Assembly: GCA_949987705.1 (NCBI GenBank)
Contig: OX465286.1
Coordinates: 21,031,676-21,095,675 of the forward strand
Direction of reading: 5' to 3'
Source: Thereva unica
Taxonomy: Eukaryota; Arthropoda; Insecta; Diptera; Therevidae
DNA length: 64,000 nt
The position numbers and the translations under genes are program-made. The notes under the pieces are model-generated. The model did no database searches. It saw only the letters and a list, made by a program, of their open reading frames with translations, and was not told the origin of the DNA. The stretch's first letter is position 1, and each line of letters starts with the position of its first letter. This document shows positions 23,747 to 33,857 of the stretch, one piece after another.

Positions 23747-23959
23747 CTGCTAGTAGTATCCTTCCAATTAGTTCATTACGTCCAATATTGTCAAAATCCA
23801 TCACCATTATATCAAGCGAACATTCACGTATTTTTTCCCATGGTACATTGAAACTAAATGATTCATTGAATACTGGATTAAGGGTGCACTTGAATATTGG
23901 AGTTTTTCGCTTTTCAATACGTTTATCTCCAAATTGTAGCCAGACTTTAACATACGGGT
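23747..23959 (-). CDS. Syt7: Syt7 exon: core of C2B
   Basis: The exon completes the split Asp codon, then reads PYVKVWLQFGDKRIEKRK, NPVFNESFSFNVPWEKI and MVMDFDNIGRNELIGRILLA. It holds the polybasic strand of C2B, which binds phosphoinositides in the family, and the loop-3 acidic residues. The position that is Asp in many C2B domains is Glu here (GRNE), a mild change also found in some insect synaptotagmins. The acceptor is TTATTTCAG. The donor, GCAG|GTTGTT, departs from the GTRAGT consensus. The last base joins GT of the final exon to form a Gly codon. Confidence 0.96.
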
Positions 23960-24049
23960 CTGAAATAAATTAAAAAAGGGAATTAATTGCAATTAATCTT
24001 ACTATATAACTTAAAATAAATATTTTATAAATATAAGTTATCATCATCT

Positions 24050-24710
24050 CTAGCACTCCAGCCATTATTGGCCTTGGCCGTTCGGTTCCTGCCTAATGGC
24101 TTCGTGCGCCTAACTTTACTAAATCTTCCTCAACGGGATCCATGTATCGCTTCTTTGGCCGACCCGAATTTCGTTTAACATCAAGGAATCGATATTTTAT
24201 ACTTTTGACAATGTCGGGTCTCCGGTACAGTTGGTATAATTCATGATTATACCTCCTTCTCCATTGAACGTTTTCGCAGACACCGCCAAATATTGTGCGT
24301 AGAATTTTTCTTTCAAGAAGAGTTCAGCCTTTTTCAAAGCCCATGCCTTTGATCCACACATCAAAACGGGATTGATTAGCGTGGTATATAGTTTACACTT
24401 CATTCCTTTAGAGAAAATGCGTGATGTAAGATGTTGTCGAAGGCCAAAATAGCTTCTGTTAGCAACGTTTATTCTCCGTCTGATCTCCGCTGTCTCGCCA
24501 CTGTCAGCTTGCAATACTGTCCCAATATAAGTAAATTCTTTAACAGTTTCTCTGTTATATAAATCTATTGTAATATTTTGCCTTGAGGTTTTGTATCTTT
24601 TTGAAGTACAAAAGTACTTAGTTTTTGCTTCGTGGATGAACAATCCCATTTTTTTCGAGGCTGTTTCCAGTTTGAAGAAGGCTTCTTTCAGACCTGCAAA
24701 AGACCTACCT
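24050..24710 (-). pseudogene. RTE C-terminal region
   Basis: GRSFAGLKEAFFKLETASKK, KTKYFCTSKRYK, FTYIGTVLQADSG, RRRINVANRSYFGLRQHL and LYTTLINPVLMCGSKAWALKK form the conserved post-RT region. Near 24160-24080 broken frames read GRPKKRYMDPVEEDL, the usual last motif of RTE-like ORFs. Confidence 0.82.
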
Positions 24711-24711
24711 C

Positions 24712-25189
24712 TCTTATCACCTTCTCCAATACGTTCACCATCGACCCCTTGAGCCACCGTAGGAATGTAGCAGCACTGACAAAATTTTATCACTACTATC
24801 ATAGCGACTGTTCTTCCGAGATAAACGCTCTTCTGCCTCCACGGCAATCTTATATCCGCAACACCAGATTAGCCCACTCGTCTCATTCCCTCCACTTGCA
24901 ACTCCCAGTTTCACGCACTCAAGCAGATATGAATTCCTTTGTGAAAGAACAACTCGAATGTGGAATAATCTTCTGCAGCCAGTATTTCCGAGCTCCTACA
25001 ACATCCAAGAGTTCAAATGCAGGGTTCATCGCCACCTTCTTCAACACCCTTTGAACCCCCATAACCCCTAACCTATTCCTCCCGTACTAAACTTGCTGCT
25101 AGACATTGCACCATGACGTGACAAACGACATGACGGACTAGTTGTATAAAAGGTGATTCCTGAGTTTAGCACTGCCACATAAAAAAAAA
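24712..25189 (+). mobile_element. LINE 3' end (plus strand) nested in the RTE
   Basis: The frame to 25054 reads RRNVAALTKFYHYYHSDCSS, RNTRLAHSSHSLHLQLPVSR and then a degenerate ECGIIF..., the C-terminus of a Jockey/I-type ORF2. A 3' UTR follows with GGTGATTCCTGAGTTTAGCA and a poly-A at 25180-25189 after CTGCCACAT. It is 5'-truncated. The same 3' UTR occurs on the minus strand at 50900-50975. Its terminus resembles the SINE terminus. Confidence 0.75.
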
Positions 25190-25199
25190 CATAGGAGGC

Positions 25200-25796
25200 A
25201 TGACAGCTTGTCACCTTGTCTCTGGCCTTTCTGTGATGTGAAACTTTCTGAGAGGTCTCGTTCAACTCTTACTCTGCATTGTACTACCTCAATTGTAGCT
25301 TTTGTTTCTTCGCTTAGGTGTTTAGTCCATAGCTTGACGCTGTCCTATACTTGCTTGAACTCTATAAAGAGTACGTGAATATTGATGTTGAATTCCCAAG
25401 ATTTTCCAAAATTCTTATTAAAGTGGAAATATGGTTTGTAGTGGATCTACCTGGTCGAAAGCCACATGGAAAACTACCTGTTATGCCTTCTACGATGGGT
25501 AGAAGATTTATGCAAAAAATATTGGACAGGATTTTATACGAGTTAAGGAGGGCTATACCCCTATAGTTCTCACATATAAGTTTATCTGCCTTTCTATTAA
25601 GGGGGCATATCACACCTTCCGTCCATTCAAGTGGGATCTCTTTCTGACGCCAGATCGATTCTATAAGCTTGTGTAATCCTTTCCTTAATTCTTGGCCCCC
25701 ATATTTCCACAACTCAATTGCTATGCTATATTTTCCTGGCGCTTTATTGTTTTGGAGATTCGTCATAGCTTCTTGTACGTTGTCCATTGTAGGCAC
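25200..25796 (-). pseudogene. RTE reverse transcriptase, first half
   Basis: The frame 25796-25362 carries LQNNKAPGKYSIAIELWKYG, ENYRGIALLNSYKILSNI and CGFRPGRSTTNHISTLI, RT motifs 0-3 of the RTE clade. In another frame 25270-25200 reads the QRQGDKLSCLL block. The region with the YADD catalytic motif was lost or displaced by the plus-strand insertion. Confidence 0.82.
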
Positions 25797-26659
25797 ATTA
25801 TCATTACCAGCACCAGTATCACTATAGTTATCGGCTGGTGCGATTCTATTGGGTTGGTTCGTCGTCTCTATTCAGTAGCTTATTAAAATACTCCTTTCAT
25901 CCTTCTAAGACTTTTTGTTTCTGGCACAGGATATTACCGTTTTTGTCCTTACACATCGATACTCTGGGTATCAATTCTTTACTTTGCTTGTTCACTTTCT
26001 CATAAAACTTTCACACTTCGTCATTATTCCCGAGTTCGTTTATGTGTGCAATTTGTTCTTACAGTCACGTCTTCTTTTTTCTTTTGTGCGTACGTTTTTC
26101 AATTCGTCGTTTTTTCTTATAGGTCGCTACAAAATTTCTAGTTCTGTATCTTTGCAGCTTATTAGCATTTGCTTCATTCTTATCTTCCGTTACTCTAGCG
26201 CACTCTTTATCGAACCAGTTTTGACGTCTCGCTCATATTTCATAACCAAGCTTGCTTGCTACGGCTTCCTTTATTATGGTCCTTAGTTTAGCTTGCAGTT
26301 TCGTTATCCGATGCGCCGAACCTTTTAAACCTTTTATTTAGCTCTGCTACATATTCTTCCCTAAATTGTTCCTCTTTGACGGCCGCGGTATTATATTTTC
26401 GCTCGCTTTGTTCTCTCCTTCCTCCTGTCCTGACACATGAAATCCTGCCTCCTCATCTTGGGACCCACCATCAGTGGTCACAGTATATGGTCTATAGCAT
26501 TGACCGTCTCTTCATTAGGAGATTTCCAAGTTACTTTGTGTATTTTTCTGTGTTCGAATTTCGTACTGGCCACTATCATGTTAGCTCCAGCTGCGAAGTC
26601 AGGATATTTGTCAGGATGTGCTTTCCAATATTTGGGTAATAGATTTGTTCCTGCCCTAC

Positions 26660-27070
26660 TTATGCGTTAGCGTCTCCTATAAGTACTTTTACAACATACC
26701 TGGGATATTTTCTCTCAAGGTTTTCTTCCTTTTCTTCATCAGACTTATCTTCGGTTGGTGCATGTATATTAATGAAGGAGTAATTCTTGAATTTTCCTTT
26801 AATTCGTATCTTGCACATTATTTCGCTTATTGATTCGAACCCTGTTATAGCATGTTTTAAGCCTTTTCTTTTTCGGTAAATGCCGCTCTTTATCTCTGCA
26901 GCTGTAGTATATTGTGTAATTCCTTTTTTTTTCATTATGCCTTTCACCAAGCTTCTAGCTTGTTGAATCACCGATATATCGACCTTGTATTATTCAACCT
27001 GCTCTAATAGTACTCTTAACTTACCAGGTTGGTATAGAGTCCGCACGTTCCATGTAAATATTCCGAAATG
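26660..27070 (-). pseudogene. RTE endonuclease domain
   Basis: GTWNVRTLYQPGKL at the upper end, then the 26971-26660 frame with GLKHAITGFESISEIMCKI and SFINIHAPTEDKSDEEKE, the APE-endonuclease strands including the NxHAPT motif. It ends GDANA, where an intact domain reads GDFNA. Confidence 0.8.
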
Positions 27071-27499
27071 ATGTAAGTAATAAGGGTCATTTTTTAGAGA
27101 AATGATATCTGATTTTGATATCAACAGCATAAACCTCAGTCTCTCCGTTTAGAACATATGTAAGGTCAAGATATGTAGGTAAGCTCATGTTACAACTAAA
27201 ATTTAAACCAAAAGCAACTTTTCCTCAAAAAAACCTAGTTAATCGATTACTGTTTTCCAAAATTAGAAAACTTGGATAATGTCCAGAAAATTGTTTTGTT
27301 TCGGGCCTTACTTTTGAAATTATAAACAATTTTGATGTTAAAATTGGCCTCAGAGCCGTCCTAAGATATTCGACGCCCGTGGGATATTAAAAATAATGTG
27401 CCCCTCTTCCTAGGAAACTACACGGGATGTCTAGCGGCAACGACGATCATCAGAGGAGAGGACAAGAGTAGTAACAGAGTCTCCTATTCCAAATGATAG

Positions 27500-27867
27500 G
27501 GAAACTTTACAAAGATTTCTGGGACTAACGTCCTACTTCAAAGGATTTATAACAGGCTATGCAGTCGTATCAAAGCTCAGGGAATTTCTAAAAAGAAGGC
27601 CATATTTAAATTAGAAACCGAACAGCCAAATGCCTTAAAAGCATTAAAAAAATATTGGCAAAACCACTAGTTTTGAAGTTATTTGAACTAGAGCCGCATA
27701 TGGAGACTCATTCCGATGCTAGTAAGGACGAATTCGGATGGTCTTGCAACGGGATGATGACGATCAGTGCAGTGCGATACATGAGACGTAAGGAAATCCC
27801 AGCCGAGCAACGCTTTCACGCTTACGAGTTAGAAGCACTCGCCGTAATAGATGCCCTAAAGAAGTGA
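27500..27867 (+). pseudogene. Gypsy RT connection and RNase H fragment
   Basis: Broken frames read LQRFLGLTSYFKGFI, then ETEQPNALKALKKYLAKPLV and METHSDASKDEFGW (the first RNase H Asp). PAEQRFHAYELEALAVIDAL carries the RNase H Glu. The frame ends at TGA after LKK. This is the standard gypsy RT-RNaseH junction. Confidence 0.85.
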
Positions 27868-28139
27868 ATGAAGCGCAGAATGAAGACCAATAGTTAAGAG
27901 CTACAAGAAAGATATTAAAGACCTCCGCTCATGATTGAGATTTTTATCTTAAACAAGACTTTTTATTTAAGAGTCCAGAGGAAGAGTTAGTTGTCATTCC
28001 CAGATCAATAGAGGCGGAGATCACTAAATCTGCTCACAGACAAGGACAGGACCGAAGCCTTAAGCAGGAAAACCTACTTAATTCCTGAAGGGAAGACTCC
28101 ATCCATTCAATGGCGCTACAGCCCAAATCGAGCCTTGGC

Positions 28140-28275
28140 TTCCTCTAGGATATTTCTGCAAGTTTGAGGTGCCTTGCAGCATGTCTCCAGTTTCGGATGT
28201 TAAGCATTGCCTCTGGAGCAGCCATCACAGAGTCTCCCCATCTCATCCTGGGTCTATCTATACTTCAGGAAGCTG
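28140..28275 (-). repeat. RTE-like C-terminal scrap
   Basis: Closely matches 57850-57990 (shared CCTTGCAGCATGTCTCCAGT, GAGCATTGCCTCTG-like and CATCCTGGGTCTA-like words). There the minus strand encodes GRPRRRWIDSL and NWRHAARDRQTWRN of an RTE-type ORF. It sits between gypsy RNase H and integrase. Confidence 0.65.
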
Positions 28276-28450
28276 ACGGCTATTTTTGGTAACCCAAGAA
28301 GGATAATATCGGACCGAGGAACAGCTTTTACAGCCAGTCTGTTTCAAAATGACTGCAAAGAAGCATTCGTTAATCACTAGCGCCCCGATAGGAAACGGAA
28401 AGGTAGAAAGGATAAACCATATCCTAATACTGTTCCCAACCAAAATCAAT
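28276..28450 (+). pseudogene. Gypsy integrase core fragment
   Basis: Reads LTAIFGNPRRIISDRGTAFT, then NDCKEAFV and GNGKVERINHILI. The second Asp (SDRG) and the Glu (GKVER) of the DDE triad are visible; the first Asp was not found. Confidence 0.8.
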
Positions 28451-28479
28451 CGCGGCTTTGTAGAATCAATTTAAATATC

Positions 28480-28915
28480 GGGGTGCACAATAATTCAGAA
28501 TGAGTTGTAGCATATCGGCGTACATGGCATAGCGCCTACCGAGGCTTTACCAGCGTTCGGTAGACTGTCTTTTTTTGTTGTTTTCCAAGCTACTTTATTT
28601 TTAAAAAAAATTGAGCCTTGTAGGAATAAGGTAATCGAGGTAATTTTTACCACATTTTGCGGGGGTGGTAGACCCTTGATACCAGCGCTCACAAGATGGT
28701 AGACTCTCACTAGGATTCATTTTCAGCCTTTCTCAGGCATTATACAAAGTTTTAGCCTTGTAGGTATAAGGTATTGATATATTGTTTTTTTACATAATCA
28801 ATAATTTGTTATTATTGAACCCACCGCTAAAAGCTCGGTAGACTTTCACTTTTCTAATTTGCAGTGTATGAAAATTAAGTATAATAAATATTAGCTTTGT
28901 AGGAATGAGGTCATA
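28480..28915. repeat. About 140-bp diverged tandem repeat, three units
   Basis: TGTAGG(A/T)AT(A/G)AGGT preceded by GCYTTG starts at about 28613, 28753 and 28892, a spacing of about 139 bp. GGTAGAC words (28559, 28667, 28698, 28836) recur between them. It splits the gypsy integrase; its origin is unknown. Confidence 0.55.
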
Positions 28916-28919
28916 AAAT

Positions 28920-29112
28920 ATGACGTTGCCTCCTGGACTAAAGATTCGACAGGAAAATAGGAGACAAAGAAATAAGAAGCGTAAGGCTGCAAATATCTAT
29001 AAGGAGGGCGCCTTGGTTGCTTTTAAGAGAACACAGAACCCAGGTTTGAAATTAAAATCTAAGCTTTTAACACCTTACGGAAGAATAATGACCGTTATGA
29101 ATTGGTTAAGAT
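28920..29112 (+). pseudogene. Gypsy integrase C-terminal fragment
   Basis: KKRKAANIYKEGALVAFKRT followed by KSKLLTPYGR resembles the chromo/GPY-like C-terminal region that follows the gypsy integrase core (KKRK...Y..GDLV...LxPxYxGP). It ends at TAG. Confidence 0.6.
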
Positions 29113-29618
29113 AGGTGATCACGAGGGGCTCAGGATAACCACAGTAGCGGCGGGGATGGCCTTAAAGAATGGAACTAATTATTCGGGGGAATGATACGAC
29201 ATAATTGCCGAACGTGGGATTTGTATTATCAGAACTCGCTTTCCATTCAGTCTTTCGAGCTTTGCAAAACAGTCTCCATTCTATATACAAAAATGTGAGT
29301 CGTCCTAGAGACACAGTCATTAGAAAGCCGCATTTTATCGAGAATCGTTTTTGTATTAAATAATTGTTTTAAACTAAAGGTGTACAGTCAGAATACAAGG
29401 AGAATTGACGGAATCCTTCCCAGTCAAGCAAGGCTCAGTCGTTAATAAGATCATGAACAACATTCACAGTAACAGTTTTGTTTAAGGACCGGTTAAGTTT
29501 AATGTTATGTGATTGTTACATCTAATACAACATGATTGATCGACACCAGAAAGGAACCTAAATAATGCAGTTCGGTAGAATTGAGTCAAAACAATAGCTT
29601 GAAATTTAGTCTCAGCAG

Positions 29619-30316
29619 TACAGGATGCAGGGCGATGGGCTGGCACCCATGCTATTTAATCTCTGTCTAGAAGGAGTAGTTCGCAAAGTTAACATTGATG
29701 CGAACGCAACCCTGCTTAAAAAATCAAAACAATTGGCAGGTTATGCCTACAATATAAATTGCCTTGCCAGATCATTGTCATACCTTCAAGAAATACTCAC
29801 GGAGTTAGAAGAGGGAGCCAAAGATATAGGGCTGCAAATAAATGCCGACAAGAGTAAGATTCTAATTCAGTCAAGGGTGGAAAGAAGAAGAAGAAATCAC
29901 AACACACCTGGGGGGGATATAACTTCGAACGGGTAAACGAATTTAACTACCTGGGGTACACAACCAGCGAAGACAACGATGAAACGATAGACGTACAACG
30001 AAGAATAAACGCCGCAAACAGAACATACTTCTCACTACTGCCAAAAATGAAATCCAGAGACATCCACAGAAAAACCAAAATAAGAATCTACAAAACTATC
30101 ATACCTACAGTAGCTACGTATGGATGCAAAGCATGGAGTATCTCCCAGAAATCCGCCGACAAGATGAATATATTTGAGAGGAAAGTTCTCCGAAGGATAT
30201 ACGGCCCAATCAATGAAGGCAATTCATGGAGAAAACGCTACAATCACGAATTGCACGACTTAGGCTGGTCGTCCACTGGAAGCGTATTCGAACGGCTACG
30301 CGCTTCGGCTACATGA
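29619..30316 (+). pseudogene. RTE-like RT end and C-terminal region
   Basis: RMQGDGLAPMLFNLCLEGVV, then a degenerate GYAYNINCLAR where the catalytic YADD should be, GLQINADKSK, and in a second frame FNYLGYTTSEDND, RRINAANRTYFSLL, YKTIIPTVATYGCKAW and FERKVLRRIYGP. Loss of YADD and a frameshift near 29935 make it inactive. Confidence 0.82.
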
Positions 30317-30682
30317 GCGGCTACACGCGGCTATGCGCGACAGATCCAACATAAAGAATTTCATATAAACATCGTCCACTGCAAGCGACTTTGAGCGGGC
30401 GGTTATAAGCGTATTCGAGCGGCCTCGCGAATCCAAATTATTTTGGATCGGTCGCGCGTAGCCGCTCGAATCAGGAAATAATTTTCTCCAAAGCCTACTA
30501 TATTTTCAAATCACAAAATTATTATGTCAAATTCACTTCAAACTGAGCAGCATGAAAAGCTTGCAGTGGACGACCCCTGTTGCGTGTAGCCGCGCATCTC
30601 AGAGCCGCTTCTAGCCGCCTGTAGCCGCTCATGTCGCCGAAGCACGTAGCCCCTCGAATACGCTTCCAGTGGACGACCAGCC
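30263..30682. mobile_element. PIF/Harbinger-like MITE with TTA duplication
   Basis: 420 bp. The terminal GGCTGGTCGTCCACTGGAAG is exactly inverted at the other end, and pairing extends about 60 bp with few mismatches. TTA lies on both sides (30260-30262, 30683-30685). The interior is full of AGCGGCTAC and GTCCACTG(C/G)AAGC words in both orientations and is much more GC-rich than its surroundings. The empty site can be read from the interrupted RTE frame. No ORF. Confidence 0.9.
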
Positions 30683-30685
30683 TTA

Positions 30686-30928
30686 TACAAAGAGTTTTAG
30701 CTCTCGATACATGCCAAGCTACTGCGTTTGCGTTGGACCGGTCATGTCCGGATGGATGACTCAAGGATACCTAAAAAAGCTGTGTACCTACTACCAGAAG
30801 GCAAAAGATCAGTTGGCAAACCACGGTCAAGGTGGGAAGACAATGTTAAGGCCGGTGGAGCAGAACTGCTCAATACAAGCTGCGGAGTAGAGAGACTTCT
30901 GGAGGTCAAAGCTCGAATTGGGCTGTAG
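30686..30928 (+). pseudogene. RTE-like ORF end (after the MITE)
   Basis: AKLLRLRWTGHVRMDDSRIP, VGKPRSRWEDNVKAGGAEL and ending EVKARIGL. This is the standard LRWxGHV ... GRPxxRW finish of RTE-type ORFs. There is one TAG after YKEF. Confidence 0.8.
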
Positions 30929-30959
30929 AGCGAATAAGAAGAGAAATAAAAAATTTTTG

Positions 30960-32460
30960 TGTTAAACTCAAGTTCCAGACGGAATTTATCCGATTGAAAT
31001 TCAGAAAGTCAGTGACCTAATTCTGAATTGGCTCGCAGCCATCTGTAGGAGTTCCCTTCGCCTAAGCTACATTCCAACATCCTGGAGAGTAGCGAAGGTG
31101 GCTTTCATTCCAAAAGCGGGTAAAATCTCCTACCACAATCCAAAGGACTCGAGAACTATATGTCTCACATCCTTACTCCTCAAGATACGAAGCATGCCCA
31201 CACGAAAGGTAAATCAGTAGACACTGCTCTCCACTCCCTGGTAGCCGTCATCGAAAGATCCTTTGAATTCGAGGAATTCATGTTGGCTGTTTTCTTAGAT
31301 ATTGAAGGTTCTTTCAACAATGTTGAACCTTCTGCGGTCACGGGGGCACTCTAGCTTCTGAATGTTGTTGGGTGCTCCAGGTCCTGGACGGCCGCCAGGA
31401 CAAAGGCTTCTCTTGGATGGACTCCATATTCATATGGCCACTCATCCATCCTTAGGAGGTTCGCCACCGCTGCGAACAACCTAGATTATACTACACCTAC
31501 GTGGACCTTGGAAAAAGGTTTCAATACCATCATTCCGGCCAGAGATGACTGGACAGATGATGTTATCCCAACTGGGTCATTATGCATCTACACAGATGGC
31601 TCAAAAATTGGGAGCAGCGTAGGCTCTGGTATTTTCTCCGAGGCATTAAATATAAAGCGGAAGTCACTGCGTTCTGGGCGGCTCTCGAATGATTGAAGAT
31701 AAATAATATATCTCATAAGAATATATGTATTCTATCGGATAGCCAAGCGGCCCTCAAGGCTCTTAATTCTGTCGTCACAACATCCCCGACTCTTCTGAAC
31801 TGCCGCAGGTCTCTGTGTGAGACTGCCACTCAGTTTGATATAACACTGTGTTGGGTTCCTGGACACCGTGGGATTAGGGGAAACTGTAGGGCAGATGAGC
31901 TTGCTAGACAGGGAACCGAAGTGGAAAGAACACCCCACTTAACCCGAATGGGAATGCCCTTAGCCACTTACAAACTAGCTGTGAGAAAAATCAGCTTAGC
32001 TCGAGCTGGGCTGAGATGGACCACAGCAACGGTGTGTCGCACTCTTCATGCAATGTGGCCAACTTTGGACGCAAAGCGTTCAAAATCCCTTGTTCAGTTG
32101 AACAAAAAGGAGATAAGCCATGTAGTAAAGGTGCTGGTGTGGGTGCTTCCCCACAACGACTTATGCAGAAGTTGTGATAATGAAGAAGAGGAAGAAACTG
32201 TCTCCCATCTTCTCTCTACATGTCCCGCCCTCGCAAGCAAAATAGGGACCTTCCTTGGCTCACCTTTCCTTGGTGGATTGAGCGAGCTCCAAAATACTGC
32301 CGTTCCTAACCTCTGTCGCTTTATCAAAAGCTCAAAATGGCTTGAAATGGCCTGAACTTTGTCCCAACACTAGAATGGCATCACAATGGCGTGCCTAAGT
32401 GGGCTTCCTAGTGGGGACAGCCATTTCAACCTAAACCTAAACCTAAGTTCCAGAAGCCCA
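30960..32460 (+). mobile_element. LOA/I-type LINE with RNase H, copy 1
   Basis: An RT piece (31160-31354, HAHTKGKSVDTALHSLVAVI, FLDIEGSFNNVEP), then an RNase H domain (31508-32000), a zinc-knuckle-like tail and a 3' UTR. The 3' end reads CGTGCCTAAGTGGGCT and (AACCTA)n near 32430-32450, and is shared with the copy at 52280-53620. The middle of RT, including YADD, is missing. Confidence 0.8.
31508..32355 (+). pseudogene. LINE RNase H and C-terminal domain
   Basis: CIYTDGSKIGSSVGSGIF gives the first Asp. A stop and frame change follow near 31696. Then CILSDSQAALKALNSV gives the next Asp, and WVPGHRGIRGNCRADELA gives the last Asp. The tail has LCRSCDNEEEEETVSHLL and CPALASK, a CxxC...H...C zinc-binding pattern typical of this clade, and ends at TGA 32353. 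RNase H domains occur in the I/LOA/R1 branch rather than in RTE or CR1. Confidence 0.85.
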
Positions 32461-33234
32461 CATCTTGAAATAACTCGGGAGCGGTCCACAAAAGCAGATT
32501 CCCACATACCTATGTATAACGTTTTCAATTTTATTATAACCAGTTTGGTTATTATTGATTATGATTTTGAATAAAAATAAATAATAACTAATAATAACAT
32601 AAAAACACCAACAAATGCCGCCCGAAACTGCTTGCGCCCCGGGGCTATAGCCCATTTAGCCCTATGGTTAAGGTGGCCCTAATTGGCCTTATTTGGTGTT
32701 TTTTTTTTTGTACTTTTCGACAAAGCTTAGGTGAACTTACATATCTTTTTTGGACTTTGAACATATCTTATTAACGAAGGTTTATGGTATTGATATCAAA
32801 ATCAGATATCATTTCTCTAAAAAATGAGTTTAATTAACGTTGCTTTTCGATAAATAGTTTTGGAGTAATTAAAGTTGCAGTAAATTAAAAAACGCCTTTT
32901 TTTAAACACCCTGTATCTCAGTAAATAGGACCGAAATGCCCATTTTCTAGAAGAATTTTTTTCCACAAATACATCCAGGAATCATCCCCTAAAGGATTAG
33001 CTTCTTAGTATAAAACACCGTGTCGAACTTCCGCAATTTTGTTACGAGAAAACCACCAGCATATATTATTTTTGAGTTTATTTAGCGAAGTTTTCCCCGA
33101 TTAATAAAAACCATAGGTTATGTTAAATGTTATTCAGCTCCACACCTATCAAACATTATTGATAATTCACGCATTATTTTCGGATTTTAAAATTCCATAT
33201 TGTATACTAATTAATATTAAATAAACTTTCTTAC

Positions 33235-33403
33235 CAGATTTCCCATTAATATCTTTAGCTTTTAAATTTCTTGCTTTAATAAGCGTCAACGTCAATATTG
33301 AATTAGACGGTTGATAACAAAGTGATGATAAAAGTTCACCACATTTATCTTTGGCCGGTGGTTTTAACGCTTTCCAAAATGACTGCTTTCCAGCAAAATC
33401 AAC
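33235..33403 (-). CDS. Syt7: Syt7 exon: C2A end, linker, C2B start
   Basis: Starts VDFAGKQSFWKALKPP, the end of C2A and the short inter-domain linker. It then enters C2B with GELLSSLCYQPSNSILTLTL and KARNLKAKDINGKS. The acceptor is CATTTAG and the donor TCTG|GTAAGA; the last codon is split one base in, and the next exon completes it to Asp (SDPYV). The two loop-1 Asp ligands of C2B are kept. The 65-bp upstream intron (33404-33468) is the only short intron of the gene seen here. Confidence 0.96.
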
Positions 33404-33468
33404 CTAAATGAAGAAACATTTTTAAAATATGAAAAAATCCAAAAAAAAAACTCTATTTTTGATATTAC

Positions 33469-33549
33469 CTGGCACAATGGTAAAAATACTTCGCCGATAG
33501 AATCATCCCGTGAGAATCTATCGTAATCAAAAACGTGCAGATGTAGCAC
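33469..33549 (-). CDS. Syt7: Syt7 exon: C2A third Ca2+-binding loop
   Basis: Exactly 27 codons, VLHLHVFDYDRFSRDDSIG through PLCQ, with phase 0 at both ends. The acceptor is TTTTTGTAG and the donor CAG|GTAATA. DYDRFSRDD supplies the remaining three acidic Ca2+ ligands of C2A, all conserved. It lies 29.8 kb downstream of the preceding exon and only 65 bp from the next. Confidence 0.96.
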
Positions 33550-33857
33550 CTACAAAAAGAAGAAAGAAAATATTACACAAAAAATAGGCGTGTACGCGCA
33601 TTAGAAGTTATATTTCTTTGGCCTGATTTAAGAATAATTTTTAATTTGCATGCAAATAATTTATTAGTGTTTTATTTTTTGTTTTTACTATTTTCGTGGG
33701 TTGACAGGTGGGAAGCATCATGCTATCGTCGGTTATGTGGGACTCTAACCCCAACTAAAACCGCCTACTATTCTCCTGCCGGAAGGTCATTTCAGCAATA
33801 CCGTCGCAATCACGAACTGCATCAGTTGTATAAAGATCCAAACATCAAACATCATCT

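Larger units (their letters stand above)
24035..27075 (-). mobile_element. RTE-like non-LTR retrotransposon, degraded
   Basis: Minus-strand order is correct for a LINE: endonuclease (27070-26660), RT (25796-25200) and C-terminal region (24847-24050), ending in a short GAT-repeat tail near 24038. It begins at the endonuclease N-terminus (TWNVRTLYQPGKL, 27058-26990), so it is nearly full length. Many frameshifts and stops. A plus-strand LINE tail (24712-25189) interrupts the RT/C-terminal junction. It occupies the intron next to the C2B exon, in the gene's orientation. Confidence 0.85.
27450..29270 (+). mobile_element. Ty3/gypsy pol remnant, interrupted
   Basis: Pieces of pol in order: end of RT and RNase H (27500-27867), integrase core (28276-28450) and integrase C-terminal region (28920-29112). 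Two foreign blocks interrupt it: an RTE-like scrap at 28140-28275 and tandem repeats at 28480-28915. LTRs were not recognised. Many stops and frameshifts. Confidence 0.75.
29590..30930 (+). mobile_element. RTE-like LINE, 3' half, split by a 420-bp MITE
   Basis: Plus strand from RT motif 4 to the ORF end. A MITE at 30263-30682 divides the C-terminal region. Removing it and one TTA copy rejoins HDL with YKEF in frame. The tail after 30928 has no long A run. It lies inside the hAT at 27351-32681. Confidence 0.82.
27351..32681. mobile_element. hAT-type element with exact 8-bp duplication, filled by other elements
   Basis: ATTGGCCT stands at 27343-27350 and again at 32682-32689. The left end CAGAGCCGTCCTAA and the inverted right end TAGGGCCACCTTAA are imperfect terminal repeats of hAT type. 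Inside I see no hAT transposase, but a gypsy remnant (27450-29270), an RTE piece with its own MITE (29590-30930) and a LINE with RNase H (30960-32460). It is either a non-autonomous hAT that accumulated insertions, or one whose own core was lost. Confidence 0.75.
27085..32925. repeat. Palindromic element split by a hAT insertion
   Basis: Left arm 27085-27190 and right arm 32735-32850 are inverted copies; both carry GATATCAAAATCAGATATCA and TTCTCTAAAAAATGA in opposite orientations, plus looser flanking similarity. Between them sits the hAT at 27351-32681 with its ATTGGCCT duplication. Without the hAT the element would be a roughly 0.5-kb palindrome. Its outer ends are uncertain. Confidence 0.65.

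Noticed and set aside
25915..26833. Series of plus-strand ORFs
   Set aside because: They are antisense to the RTE endonuclease/RT on the minus strand, whose motifs are clear.
28480..28915. CRISPR-like array
   Set aside because: Only three diverged ~140-bp units in a fly intron; no short repeats with unique spacers.
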